From: Muricauda sp. MAR_2010_75
GTDB lineage: Bacteria > Bacteroidota > Bacteroidia > Flavobacteriales > Flavobacteriaceae
Direction: 5' to 3'
Assembly: GCF_000745185.1 (NCBI RefSeq)
Contig: NZ_JQNJ01000001.1
Coordinates: 3,144,501-3,208,500, forward strand
DNA: 64,000 bases
Part shown: piece by piece, positions 9,435-18,171 of the stretch
Layout of the letters: every line of letters begins with the position of its first letter
How positions within the stretch are numbered: the stretch's first letter is position 1
Made by a program: the position numbers and the translations under genes
The notes under the pieces: generated by a model
The model's database searches: none
The model's input: only the letters and a program-made list of their open reading frames with translations
Told to the model about the DNA's origin: nothing

Positions 9435-10937
9435 TTAGTATCCCGGATTTTGGGTTATTTTTCCATCACTCAAATTTATTTCAGTCTGAGGTACGGGATA
9501 AATCTCATTGACACCATCACGGAAACCGGCTCCTTTGGCCGTATCATATGTTTCGGCGTAGTTTCGCATTACTTGTCCTGCTCTTCCTTGGCGTACAAGC
9601 TCCCAGAATCGTTCAAACTCCTGTCCGAATTCAACCCGTTGCTCATGCCAAATAATCTGTCTGAGAGCATCTTTATTAGTTTCGGTAATTTCTGGAAGCA
9701 CGGCTTCACCGCCTCTTGCACGGGCTCGAATTTCTTCCAGTGCCCATAGTGCTTCGTCTGTTTTGTTGTTTTCATTTGCAGCCTCAGCATACCAAAGCAA
9801 TACTTTCCCAAGGCGCATATAGATATCGTCCCTTCCAATTTGAATGGAACCACCCACACGTTCATATCCTGGCACATAGTATTTTTTGTTCATATACCCC
9901 GTTGTGCTGTTTCCTACATTGGCTATTTCACCATCGGGCATTACATCACCATTTTGATACACGGTATGTCCCAACCTTGGATCACCATCTTCAAAAGCAT
10001 CCACAAAATCTTGGGTAGGCAGGTTAAAGCCCCAGCCGTTTCTGGCCCTACTTCCAAAGACAGTGGTTAAAATGTTCCTAACCGGTGTTGCTCCTTGGTC
10101 ATGCAAGAACTGGACCTGAAAAATATGCTCCGGACTATTCTCGCCATCTCTAAGGAACATGCCCAAATAGTCAGGGTCCAATGAATATTCTCCCGAGTCT
10201 ATGACTTGTTTAAAATAGTTTTCAGCATTTACAAAGTCATCCAAATACAGGTATACTTTACCCAGATATGCCAACGCGGCACCTCTTGTGGCTCTTCCTC
10301 TATCCGCATCGCTATATGCGCTTTTATTGGGGAGTGCTTGGCTGGCTTCTTCCAAATCTTGAATGATCTGTGCATAGACCTCTGCTTTTGGAGTTCTTGC
10401 CATGTCATACGTTTCTAGATCATCACTAAGTATTAATGGCACATCTCCAAATGTCTTCACAAGGTTGAAGTAATACCAGGCTCTTAGGAATTTAGCTTCG
10501 GCCATGTATCTACTTTTTAATCCTTCATCCATTTCAATGTCGCCAATGTTATCCAAAACTAGATTGGCCCTGTGCACTCCTATGTATTGATTCTCCCATG
10601 CAAAACGTGTTGCATCGTTATCTGATGGAATGTTAAATAGGGATACTTGTTGCGCATATAGTTGGTCTGATCCTGACTCACCTCCTTTTTCGGTATCATC
10701 AGAAGCTACATTTCCCAGAACCCAGTGCATATACCCACCATTTCCATAATTACCGCAGCACCAGTTGTTTCCGGTCAAGGGGTGATAAGCGGCCGTAACT
10801 GCTTTTTCTGCATCTTCAGCTGTTACATAGGCGCTGCTTGTACTAATTGCTGCCAGTGGTTCCTTTTCAAGGATGTCTGAGCAGCCCATCGTTAACAGAC
10901 TTAACAAAACTGTTATTATTGACAATATATTTTTCAT
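9435..10937 (-). CDS. SusD/RagB-like glycan-binding lipoprotein
   Basis: 500 aa. The N-terminus is a lipoprotein signal with lipobox MGCSD, followed by the usual SusD start (LEKEPLAAISTSSAYVTAEDAE). Central helices (KFLRAWYYFNLVKTFGDVPL) are the conserved TPR-like core, and the C-terminal part ends in WELVRQGRAG and YPVPQTEI, both standard in the family. It is a surface lid that captures oligosaccharide (or another nutrient) for the SusC transporter encoded 24 bp upstream. Ligand unknown. Confidence 0.95.
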   Translation of the reverse strand: MKNILSIITVLLSLLTMGCSDILEKEPLAAISTSSAYVTAEDAEKAVTAAYHPLTGNNWCCGNYGNGGYMHWVLGNVASDDTEKGGESGSDQLYAQQVSLFNIPSDNDATRFAWENQYIGVHRANLVLDNIGDIEMDEGLKSRYMAEAKFLRAWYYFNLVKTFGDVPLILSDDLETYDMARTPKAEVYAQIIQDLEEASQALPNKSAYSDADRGRATRGAALAYLGKVYLYLDDFVNAENYFKQVIDSGEYSLDPDYLGMFLRDGENSPEHIFQVQFLHDQGATPVRNILTTVFGSRARNGWGFNLPTQDFVDAFEDGDPRLGHTVYQNGDVMPDGEIANVGNSTTGYMNKKYYVPGYERVGGSIQIGRDDIYMRLGKVLLWYAEAANENNKTDEALWALEEIRARARGGEAVLPEITETNKDALRQIIWHEQRVEFGQEFERFWELVRQGRAGQVMRNYAETYDTAKGAGFRDGVNEIYPVPQTEINLSDGKITQNPGY

Positions 10938-10961
10938 GATTTACTTTTAATAATTGATTTG

Positions 10962-13900
10962 TTATAAACCTACTTTTAAACCTATGGTGTAAATTCTTGG
11001 AACAGGATAATTGGTCTCATCAATACCAATGTACAGTGGGTTATTGGCATTATTGGTACCAATTTCAGGGTCAAATCCAGGATAGTTTGTAATGGTAAAG
11101 GCATTTTGTACCGAACCGTAAATGCTCACATTCACATCCTTGAACACATTTTCTGGGAAGCGATAGGCCAATTGAATGTTTCTGACCCTCAAATAATCGC
11201 CACTCTCAACGTAATATTCAGATGACCTCATGTTATTGTTGGGGTCATTTGTATTAACTCTTGGAACTGTGTTGCTGGTTCCAGGCCCAGTCCATCTATT
11301 GTCCCAGACATTTTTGGTGTAGTTGAAGAAGTTAGATCCCTCGGTCCTGAACTTCAATCCCATAAAGATGTCGTTTCCGGCCACCCCTTGAACTTGAACA
11401 CTGAAATCTAAGTTCTTATAGGACAAAGACCCATTGAAACCATAGGTGAACTTTGGCCAAGGGTTTCCTATAATGGTCTGGTCTTCTGCATCAACAACGC
11501 CATCTTCATTAAGGTCTACGAACCTAATGTCACCAGGAGCTGTTCCAGAACTTTGGAATGCGTGGTTATCCACTTCTTCCTGGGTTTGGAAAAGTCCATC
11601 AGTCTTCCATCCCCAAAAAGAAGCTATAGGTGCCCCAACTTGGGTTGTATTTACCAGACCTACAAAAGAAATAAACTGATTCAACGCAGAGCCTGCATTG
11701 CTTAAATCCAAAACCTCATTGGTGTTACGGGCCAAATTCCCTGAGAAACTATAGGTAAGCCCACTTGGTGTAGTGTTCTTGTAGCCAAGCATCACCTCAA
11801 AACCTTTATTAAGCACACTCCCCCCGTTTACAAAAGGTGATTCCTGAATTCCGGAATACCCTGCCAAAGGTACTTGCAACAGCATGTCTGAAGTTTCTTT
11901 TCGATACCAATCAAAGGAAGCCGTTATCTTACTGTCAAAACCGGTGAAATCAAACCCAAAGTTTATTTCTTCCGTGGATTCCCATTTCAAATCGGGGTTA
12001 CCCTTACCAGTAGGGGCCTGACCGTTGTATACCACCTGAGTGTCGCCAAAAACATAGTTGATGTTTGGCGTAACCAGGTTGGCAAAGGCATAGTTGGGCA
12101 AAGATCCTTGGTTACCCAAAGAACCCCAACCTCCTCTAAGCATTAAGTTGTTGATCCAATCTTTGTCCACCAAAAAGTTCTCTTCGGATAGTTTCCATCC
12201 CAAGGAGAATGAAGGGAAATACCCCCACTTGTTGTTTTCACCAAATCTTGATGAACCATCAACCCTAAAATTGACGGTAGTAAAATATTTACCGGCATAA
12301 TTGTAGTTGATACGCCCTAAATAAGATAAAATTCCAAAGGAACCAGCATTACCAGACGCATTATCTGATTGGGTAGCGAGGTCCAAATACCTCAGATCCT
12401 CATTGTCCGTGGCATTGGCAGGAAGACCTGCTGCGTATGCCGACACAAATTTGGTGTTTGATTCTTGTGTTGTGAAACCAGCAAGTGCATCCACACTGTG
12501 TTTGCCAAAGGTCTTGGCATACGTTAATGTATTGGCAAAACTGTTATCGTTAAAACGTGTGGAGTTCTCGGTCAAATCTGCCACATCCCTAAAGTTTCTT
12601 GAGGAAATAAAGAATTCAGGTAAAAAAACAACATTTTCGGAATAGCCCAAATTGAAATTATATTGTGAACGAAACACAAAATCCTTCAAGAACTTGATTT
12701 CGGCATACACATTTCCATTCACCACAGACCTTTTTGTGTCGTTGTTGGTGAAATGAATATTTGCCGCAGGGTTGGTAGAGTTCAACGAAGTTTCAGAATA
12801 GCCCCAAGAACCATCTGGAAACTTTACTGGAATTTCTGGGTTGGCCGTTAGGGTACTGCCCAATATGGATCCAAAGTTATACTCCGATATGTTATCGTAT
12901 GTGGATACGCTGGCAGATAGGTTCTGACCTACTTTTATAGCAGGAGTGATATCATGTGACGAGTTGATCCTTAAATTGACCCTATCAAAAGAAGAACCTT
13001 TTACAATCCCTTCCTGATCTACATAACCTCCTGAGAAAAAATAACGACTTGATTCGCTTCCGCCACTGGCAGAAACTGAAATGTTGGTCATGGGAGCCAT
13101 TCTAAATACAGCTTTCTGCCAATCAGTACCTTCACCCAAAGATTCGGGATTGGGATAGATGGGATCATCCCCGGCATTGATCAACCCCTCATTGTACAAG
13201 GTGGCGTACTGTGTGGCATTGGTCATGGGAATATTTCGTTGAAGCTGTTGGAATCCTTGCGAAAAGTTGATGTTCAACGTAGACTTGCCCGCTCTACCTT
13301 GTTTGGTAGTGATCAAGATAACACCATTGGCACCCTGTGCACCATAAATGGCAGCCGCACTTGCACTTTTCAGTACCTGGATACTTTCAATCTGTTCGGG
13401 AATCAAATCTATGGGATCCACATTTGGATTTCCGTCAACCACATACAATGGTTCCGAATTATTGACGGTACCTGTTCCCCGTACCCTAATCAAAAGGCCG
13501 GACCCAGGAGCACCGGAATTTTGGGATACTTGTAGACCGGCAACCTTACCTTGAAGCGCCTGACCCACTTGTAAAACAGGTTCATCTTCAAATTCCTCTG
13601 CAGAAACCACCCCGATGGCACCTGTGATATCACTTCTTTTTTGGCTACCATAACCCACAACCACAACTTCATTAAGTGCAGCAACATCTTCTTCCATGAC
13701 CACATTGATTACCGTCCTGTTTCCAATGGGAATATTTTGGGAGCTCATCCCAATAAAGGAAAATACCAAAACGGAACCTTCGGGAACGGTTAGGGTATAA
13801 TTTCCATCAAAATCGGTAACCGTACCCGTATCGCCTCCTTGCACCACAACAGAAACGCCCAATAATGGCACACCGTCTGTTCCGGTTACTTGTCCCGAGA

Positions 13901-14333
13901 CAACTACATCTGCTTGGGCCTCATCCGGGGAAGATTGTGGTTGTGATGAAGTAGGTTCGGCCAGTCTAACATTAATGTTGTTATTGACTTTTTTGAACCG
14001 TAATCTGGATTGTTGGGAAACTTTGTTCAACAGGGCATCAAAAGAAATACCCTTTTCTTTTAGGGTAAACCGTTTTTTGTAATCAAGAATTGATTTGTCA
14101 AAAACGAACTTGTAGCCCGAAATGGCTTCCAATTTTTCTAAAAGTTCTTTGGTGTCGATGTTTTTCTGACTGATATTCAGTCGTTCATCATCATTCTGGA
14201 TGGTCGCTTCCGTTTCATTGAAAGCAGTAAAATCGTCTTGCCCTGAGGCCATTTGCGTTACGGACACAAATGCCATGAGCAAAAGTAACCACCTACGCAT
14301 GTTGGATTGGCGCAGTACTGATTTTTTTTTCAT
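10962..14333 (-). CDS. SusC/RagA-like TonB-dependent outer-membrane transporter with STN domain
   Basis: 1123 aa. In order: signal peptide (to about MASGQ); an STN (secretin/TonB N-terminal) domain around 55-110; a CarboxypepD_reg-like domain around 145-230 (VSGQVTGTDGVPLLGVSV, DFDGNYTL); the plug starting GYGSQKRSDITGAIGVV; then a long beta-barrel. The STN domain marks it as a transducer that signals through FecR to an ECF sigma factor, and those two genes lie just upstream (14458-16385). It partners with the SusD-like protein 24 bp downstream. Substrate unknown; the adjacent PQQ and DUF1080 genes point to a sugar. Confidence 0.95.
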   Translation of the reverse strand: MKKKSVLRQSNMRRWLLLLMAFVSVTQMASGQDDFTAFNETEATIQNDDERLNISQKNIDTKELLEKLEAISGYKFVFDKSILDYKKRFTLKEKGISFDALLNKVSQQSRLRFKKVNNNINVRLAEPTSSQPQSSPDEAQADVVVSGQVTGTDGVPLLGVSVVVQGGDTGTVTDFDGNYTLTVPEGSVLVFSFIGMSSQNIPIGNRTVINVVMEEDVAALNEVVVVGYGSQKRSDITGAIGVVSAEEFEDEPVLQVGQALQGKVAGLQVSQNSGAPGSGLLIRVRGTGTVNNSEPLYVVDGNPNVDPIDLIPEQIESIQVLKSASAAAIYGAQGANGVILITTKQGRAGKSTLNINFSQGFQQLQRNIPMTNATQYATLYNEGLINAGDDPIYPNPESLGEGTDWQKAVFRMAPMTNISVSASGGSESSRYFFSGGYVDQEGIVKGSSFDRVNLRINSSHDITPAIKVGQNLSASVSTYDNISEYNFGSILGSTLTANPEIPVKFPDGSWGYSETSLNSTNPAANIHFTNNDTKRSVVNGNVYAEIKFLKDFVFRSQYNFNLGYSENVVFLPEFFISSRNFRDVADLTENSTRFNDNSFANTLTYAKTFGKHSVDALAGFTTQESNTKFVSAYAAGLPANATDNEDLRYLDLATQSDNASGNAGSFGILSYLGRINYNYAGKYFTTVNFRVDGSSRFGENNKWGYFPSFSLGWKLSEENFLVDKDWINNLMLRGGWGSLGNQGSLPNYAFANLVTPNINYVFGDTQVVYNGQAPTGKGNPDLKWESTEEINFGFDFTGFDSKITASFDWYRKETSDMLLQVPLAGYSGIQESPFVNGGSVLNKGFEVMLGYKNTTPSGLTYSFSGNLARNTNEVLDLSNAGSALNQFISFVGLVNTTQVGAPIASFWGWKTDGLFQTQEEVDNHAFQSSGTAPGDIRFVDLNEDGVVDAEDQTIIGNPWPKFTYGFNGSLSYKNLDFSVQVQGVAGNDIFMGLKFRTEGSNFFNYTKNVWDNRWTGPGTSNTVPRVNTNDPNNNMRSSEYYVESGDYLRVRNIQLAYRFPENVFKDVNVSIYGSVQNAFTITNYPGFDPEIGTNNANNPLYIGIDETNYPVPRIYTIGLKVGL

Positions 14334-14457
14334 AATTTTGAGTTGATTTTGATTAATACTAAATCTGGATATTGACCGTCACATCACATATTCAGAAATT
14401 TGGTTTTGATTTAACTACAGCGGCTGGCAATTTATATTGCTGGCCGTTTTTCTTTGA

Positions 14458-15528
14458 TCAAAAGCTTATTGTTATGTTTTTGCCTTCATGATCGTAATTG
14501 TATTTCATTCCATATATAAATTTTACACCTCTTAAAATATCTTCTATTTTTTCATTCTGATAGGTACCGTTAAGAGACCAGTCTTTTGGAGGGGTTCCTT
14601 CAATGTAAAAGTTTACGCCGTACCAGCGCTCCAACTTACTTATAAAGTCCTCAAACCCTACCTCCTCAAAGATTAAGGTCCCATTTTTCCAAGCAATTGC
14701 ACTTTCTACATCAAATTGATTCTTGACCATTTCTTGGGAAACTTTATTGAACTGGACCTGTTCTCCCGGATTAAGAAAAATACTGTCCGTAGCATGTGCA
14801 TCCTCAATGGTCTTTCTCACCTTTACTTTACCAGTGACCAATGAAATATCGAGTTCATCCAAATACGAGAAGGAGTTTATGTTAAAGGAGGTTCCGTAAA
14901 CCTCTGTTTCCAGCATTCCGGTCTTTACCACAAAGGGATGATCATCTATGTGGACCACATCAAAAAATGCCTCTCCATGAAGTTCCACCAATCTGGTTTT
15001 TGCATCAAATTTTTTCGGATACTTTAATGTACTTTCATAGTTGAGGTCTACCAAGGTGCCATCGGGCAGGGTCACTTTAGACCTTTTTCCCTTTGGATTG
15101 GAGATGATTTCCCACTCAACCACTTCAGCAACTTCAGTTGCAGTTTCTTTTGTTAGGGTATCGTATAATAAAACTGTGGTGATCACAATGGCAAAAACAG
15201 CTGCGTAATTGGCAAACTTTTTTAGAGCAGGGGTTACATGGGCGCTAAAAATTTTTCGCGAGTTACTTCTTTTTAAGTTCGATGTGGCCTCTTGTTGTAT
15301 TATTTTGCCCAACAAATCGTCCAATTCCGTATCGGTGAGTTTATCATCTTCATGCCACATTTTTTCAACAAAGGCTTTAGCCCTGTAAAATTCCTGAGTG
15401 TGGGCCGGTTTTTCCCTTAGCCACTTTTCCCAAAAGAAATCGCTGGCCTCATTGGGATTTCTTACCCATTCAATGAAGCCCTTATTGAGAATTAGATGGT
15501 TGAAAATGTTCTGATCTTGTTCTGCCAC
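14458..15528 (-). CDS. FecR-family anti-sigma factor / transmembrane regulator
   Basis: About 356 aa with a cytoplasmic N-terminus (NKGFIEWVRNPNEASDFFWEKW), one transmembrane helix (FANYAAVFAIVITTVLLYDTL), a FecR domain (NPKGKRSKVTLPDGTLVDLN) and a C-terminal DUF4974 (LERWYGVNFYIEG). It holds the ECF sigma factor until the STN domain of the occupied SusC transporter signals. Start is uncertain: no ATG fits; GTG 15528 gives the usual family N-terminus, while a TTG at 15567 adds 13 unfamiliar residues. Lies between sigma and susC on the minus strand. Confidence 0.9.
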   Translation of the reverse strand: MAEQDQNIFNHLILNKGFIEWVRNPNEASDFFWEKWLREKPAHTQEFYRAKAFVEKMWHEDDKLTDTELDDLLGKIIQQEATSNLKRSNSRKIFSAHVTPALKKFANYAAVFAIVITTVLLYDTLTKETATEVAEVVEWEIISNPKGKRSKVTLPDGTLVDLNYESTLKYPKKFDAKTRLVELHGEAFFDVVHIDDHPFVVKTGMLETEVYGTSFNINSFSYLDELDISLVTGKVKVRKTIEDAHATDSIFLNPGEQVQFNKVSQEMVKNQFDVESAIAWKNGTLIFEEVGFEDFISKLERWYGVNFYIEGTPPKDWSLNGTYQNEKIEDILRGVKFIYGMKYNYDHEGKNITISF

Positions 15529-15776
15529 GTAAAGCCTTTTATATATAAATAGGGGAAAATGTCGCAAATGATACCGACAATGTTATTTTTTAACAGAAAA
15601 AATTATCAATATCTCAAAAAGGCGTTTTTTAAGTGCTCTTTGAACCATAAGAAACCGTTCTATGGATTTGAATTCTATGGGATGTCGACTTAAAGGAAAA
15701 ATAAAAGTGATCCAAGAATAGGAGGGAGGATTCTCTCCTTATCTTAAAAAATGGTGAGTGTTATTGGGCTTGAAAC

Positions 15777-16385
15777 TTACAGGATGGCCTTCATTTTTTT
15801 CAGCGACCTATAAATAAGTCTACGTGCAGAAGAAATATAGGAAAAATCCAAAATCTCAGCGATTTGTTCATAGGATAGATTCTGGTAATAGAAATAATAG
15901 ATGGCTTCCCTTTCTTTGGCATTTAAGGATTTAAGCGCTTTTTCAAGATTGAGCAGTTTGGTTTCATCCTGTTGTTGGATAAACACTGTTTCATGCATTC
16001 TATTGCTGTAGAAACCATCCTTGATTACTTCTTGGCTCTTCTCTTTTTCTTTTTTGCCCTTGCGCAAATAATCCACGACTCGTCTTTTGAACGCTTTTAG
16101 CAGGTAAAATTTAACGGATGCCGGATTTCCCAAACCTTCTCTCTTTTCACGCAGGTAGACAAAAAAATCTTGGAGGCAGTCTTTTACAAGCTCATTGTCC
16201 GAGGTAAATCTGCAACCATATCCGTAGAGCAAATTGGCGTACTGCTCATATAAAAGCATGAAGGCTTTTTCGTCACCAGCTTTGAAGTCTTTCCAGATAA
16301 TCTGGTTGTCTTCTTTTGAAAGACTTCCCAAAGCATCACTGCCTAGGATTTCGGACTGATTCTTGTTTTGGAATTTTAACTGCAC
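15777..16385 (-). CDS. ECF RNA polymerase sigma-70 factor (FecI-like)
   Basis: 202 aa. Region 2 (EQYANLLYGYGCRFTSDNELVKDCLQD, interrupted here only for length) and region 4 (LNAKEREAIYYFYYQNLSYEQIAE) are both present, with the RRLIYRSLKKMK recognition helix at the C-terminus; no other domains. It should direct transcription of the SusCD locus when released by FecR. Start: GTG at 16385 is the only plausible in-frame start near the conserved part, so the first ~20 residues are uncertain. A 248-bp gap separates it from fecR; I see no gene there. Confidence 0.88.
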   Translation of the reverse strand: MQLKFQNKNQSEILGSDALGSLSKEDNQIIWKDFKAGDEKAFMLLYEQYANLLYGYGCRFTSDNELVKDCLQDFFVYLREKREGLGNPASVKFYLLKAFKRRVVDYLRKGKKEKEKSQEVIKDGFYSNRMHETVFIQQQDETKLLNLEKALKSLNAKEREAIYYFYYQNLSYEQIAEILDFSYISSARRLIYRSLKKMKAIL

Positions 16386-16859
16386 AAATATTACGGGGTT
16401 TTTTTAGCAAATCTTCATCAATTATACAATATTTTATCAATAACGCAATGCAGGTCTATTTGGTTGAATTTTTTTCAAATACCGTCAACAAGACGAATTA
16501 AAGGGAACAATTTTGTCCGTTTTCAACTACATTCCAAACTTATTTTGACCCATAAAATAGCCTTAAAAGTTGCAAGAAAATGTACCATCACTCCAGTAAA
16601 TCAAAAACTTGATTCCTGAGTAAGTTGCTGTTAGTCAAAGCATTTATTCCGTGTTTGTGGAATAAGACAATACCATTAAAGTAGCTGTGTCAAATCGGAA
16701 AAATAGCATTCCTTAAATAGATGGACTTTATAAACAAAAGACTTTACTATAACGTTTGAGTGAGGTGGAATACATCAAAAAATATCACAAAATGAATGAT
16801 TTTTGTTGTAATAGTAAAATGGCCAAACAGTGGTTTTGTCGTTTCTGTTATAAACAAAA
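16386..16859. other. 474-bp intergenic region between sigma factor and efflux operon
   Basis: No convincing coding frame on either strand. It contains the sigma-factor promoter region (AT-rich, near 16386-16440) and one clear hairpin, TTATTCC paired with GGAATAA across an 8-nt loop near 16646-16668. The left end is the 3' side of the TolC-like gene. I found no TGAY-N4-RTCA site here. Confidence 0.5.
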
Positions 16860-18170
16860 TCAGAGATCCAGATTACCGGCCAACTGTTTTAAGATGATTT
16901 CGGAGAGTTTGGCCTGAAATTTTGCATTGCTGTGCCGTACCCTGGCATTGATGTAGTTCAACTGTGCCGTTCTAAACTCGATAGTGGGAATAATTCCAAT
17001 CCTATATTTTTCAACCGTAATGTCCAAGTTTTCCTTAGCTATGGCTTCGTTTCTTTCCTCAAGTTCCATTAGGCTGATATTGGTCAGATAGGTCTGATAA
17101 GTGGTGTTTACCAACGAATTCAAGGCCTGTTCCTGTTGGGCAATGGCTATTTCTGCATTTTCCAAGGCTACTTTTCCCATTTTCTCCCTCCTGTTCTGGT
17201 TAAAACCATCAAATAGGTTGAGCGTGGCACCAAATCCATAATTGAAACCTTTTGATTCAGAACTTATGGCAAACCCCAACTCGGATTTGGAACTACCTAT
17301 ATTGTACCCCGAGGACACAAATACGGAAGGGTAACGAGCGGCCTTTATTTGTTTGAGTTCCAGTTCACTGATACGCTTGTTGATTTTTTCGGCCTGTAAC
17401 TGGGGATTTTCCGAAGCTACCATGTTTTCAAGTTCGTCCAATGTCAGTTCATGGTCCACAAAGATGTCAGGAATCACACTAAAATCAACCTTCAGGTCTC
17501 GCGCCAATTGTTCGTTCAACTGGATTTTGGTGTTCTTATACAGTTCTTGCTGCCGTTGCATCAGAGTTTGGTCGGTGTTCAAGTCCACTTGCGCATTCAA
17601 TACCTCCAGTTTGGACGCTTTTCCAATCGTAAATCTGTTCTGTGCAAGTTCCACCCGCTGTTCCGAAATGATGAGGGTACTGTCCAAGGCCGATAATTGT
17701 TGTTGCTGTTGAACTAGGTCGTAGTAGGTAATCATGATTTCACCCACGGTGGTCAATATGGCCTGTTTCAGTTCAGCTTCTCCCAATTTTTTGGTTTCCT
17801 TCAACTGCTCAAAATTGGCAAACATGCGAAGACCATCAAACACTGTCCATTCAAGTGCTACACCATAATTTAAGCTACTGTTCTTTACATTGTCGCGTTC
17901 CTGAAGGGTGCCATCGTTTCGTAGTTGGGATAAATTCTGAATGCTGTTATTGTCCGATAGATTGGCACCTAGTCTTGGGAGAACCCCTGCTTGCCCTGGG
18001 CTAACTCCCAACTCATCTATTTTCAGTTCGTTTTGCGCCGTTTTTATCTGATAATTGTTTTCCAAAGCTATTTTAACAGCTTCTTCAACCGTTAAAAGTT
18101 TCTGTGCACCACCAGAGATGATACCTGCCAAACTGAACAATAGGATGAGGATACGTTGGTATTTGCCCAT
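16860..18170 (-). CDS. TolC-family outer-membrane efflux protein
   Basis: 436 aa from ATG 18170, chosen because it opens a proper signal peptide (MGKYQRILILLFSLAGIISG); the longer frame would overlap the RND gene. Two long helical repeats carry TolC-like stretches (LTVEEAVKIALENNYQIKTAQNEL near the start, and VEKYRIGIIPTIEFRTAQLNYINA in the second half). It forms the outer-membrane channel of the tripartite pump encoded by the two genes upstream; only 1 bp separates it from the RND stop. Confidence 0.9.
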   Translation of the reverse strand: MGKYQRILILLFSLAGIISGGAQKLLTVEEAVKIALENNYQIKTAQNELKIDELGVSPGQAGVLPRLGANLSDNNSIQNLSQLRNDGTLQERDNVKNSSLNYGVALEWTVFDGLRMFANFEQLKETKKLGEAELKQAILTTVGEIMITYYDLVQQQQQLSALDSTLIISEQRVELAQNRFTIGKASKLEVLNAQVDLNTDQTLMQRQQELYKNTKIQLNEQLARDLKVDFSVIPDIFVDHELTLDELENMVASENPQLQAEKINKRISELELKQIKAARYPSVFVSSGYNIGSSKSELGFAISSESKGFNYGFGATLNLFDGFNQNRREKMGKVALENAEIAIAQQEQALNSLVNTTYQTYLTNISLMELEERNEAIAKENLDITVEKYRIGIIPTIEFRTAQLNYINARVRHSNAKFQAKLSEIILKQLAGNLDL

Positions 18171-18171
18171 A

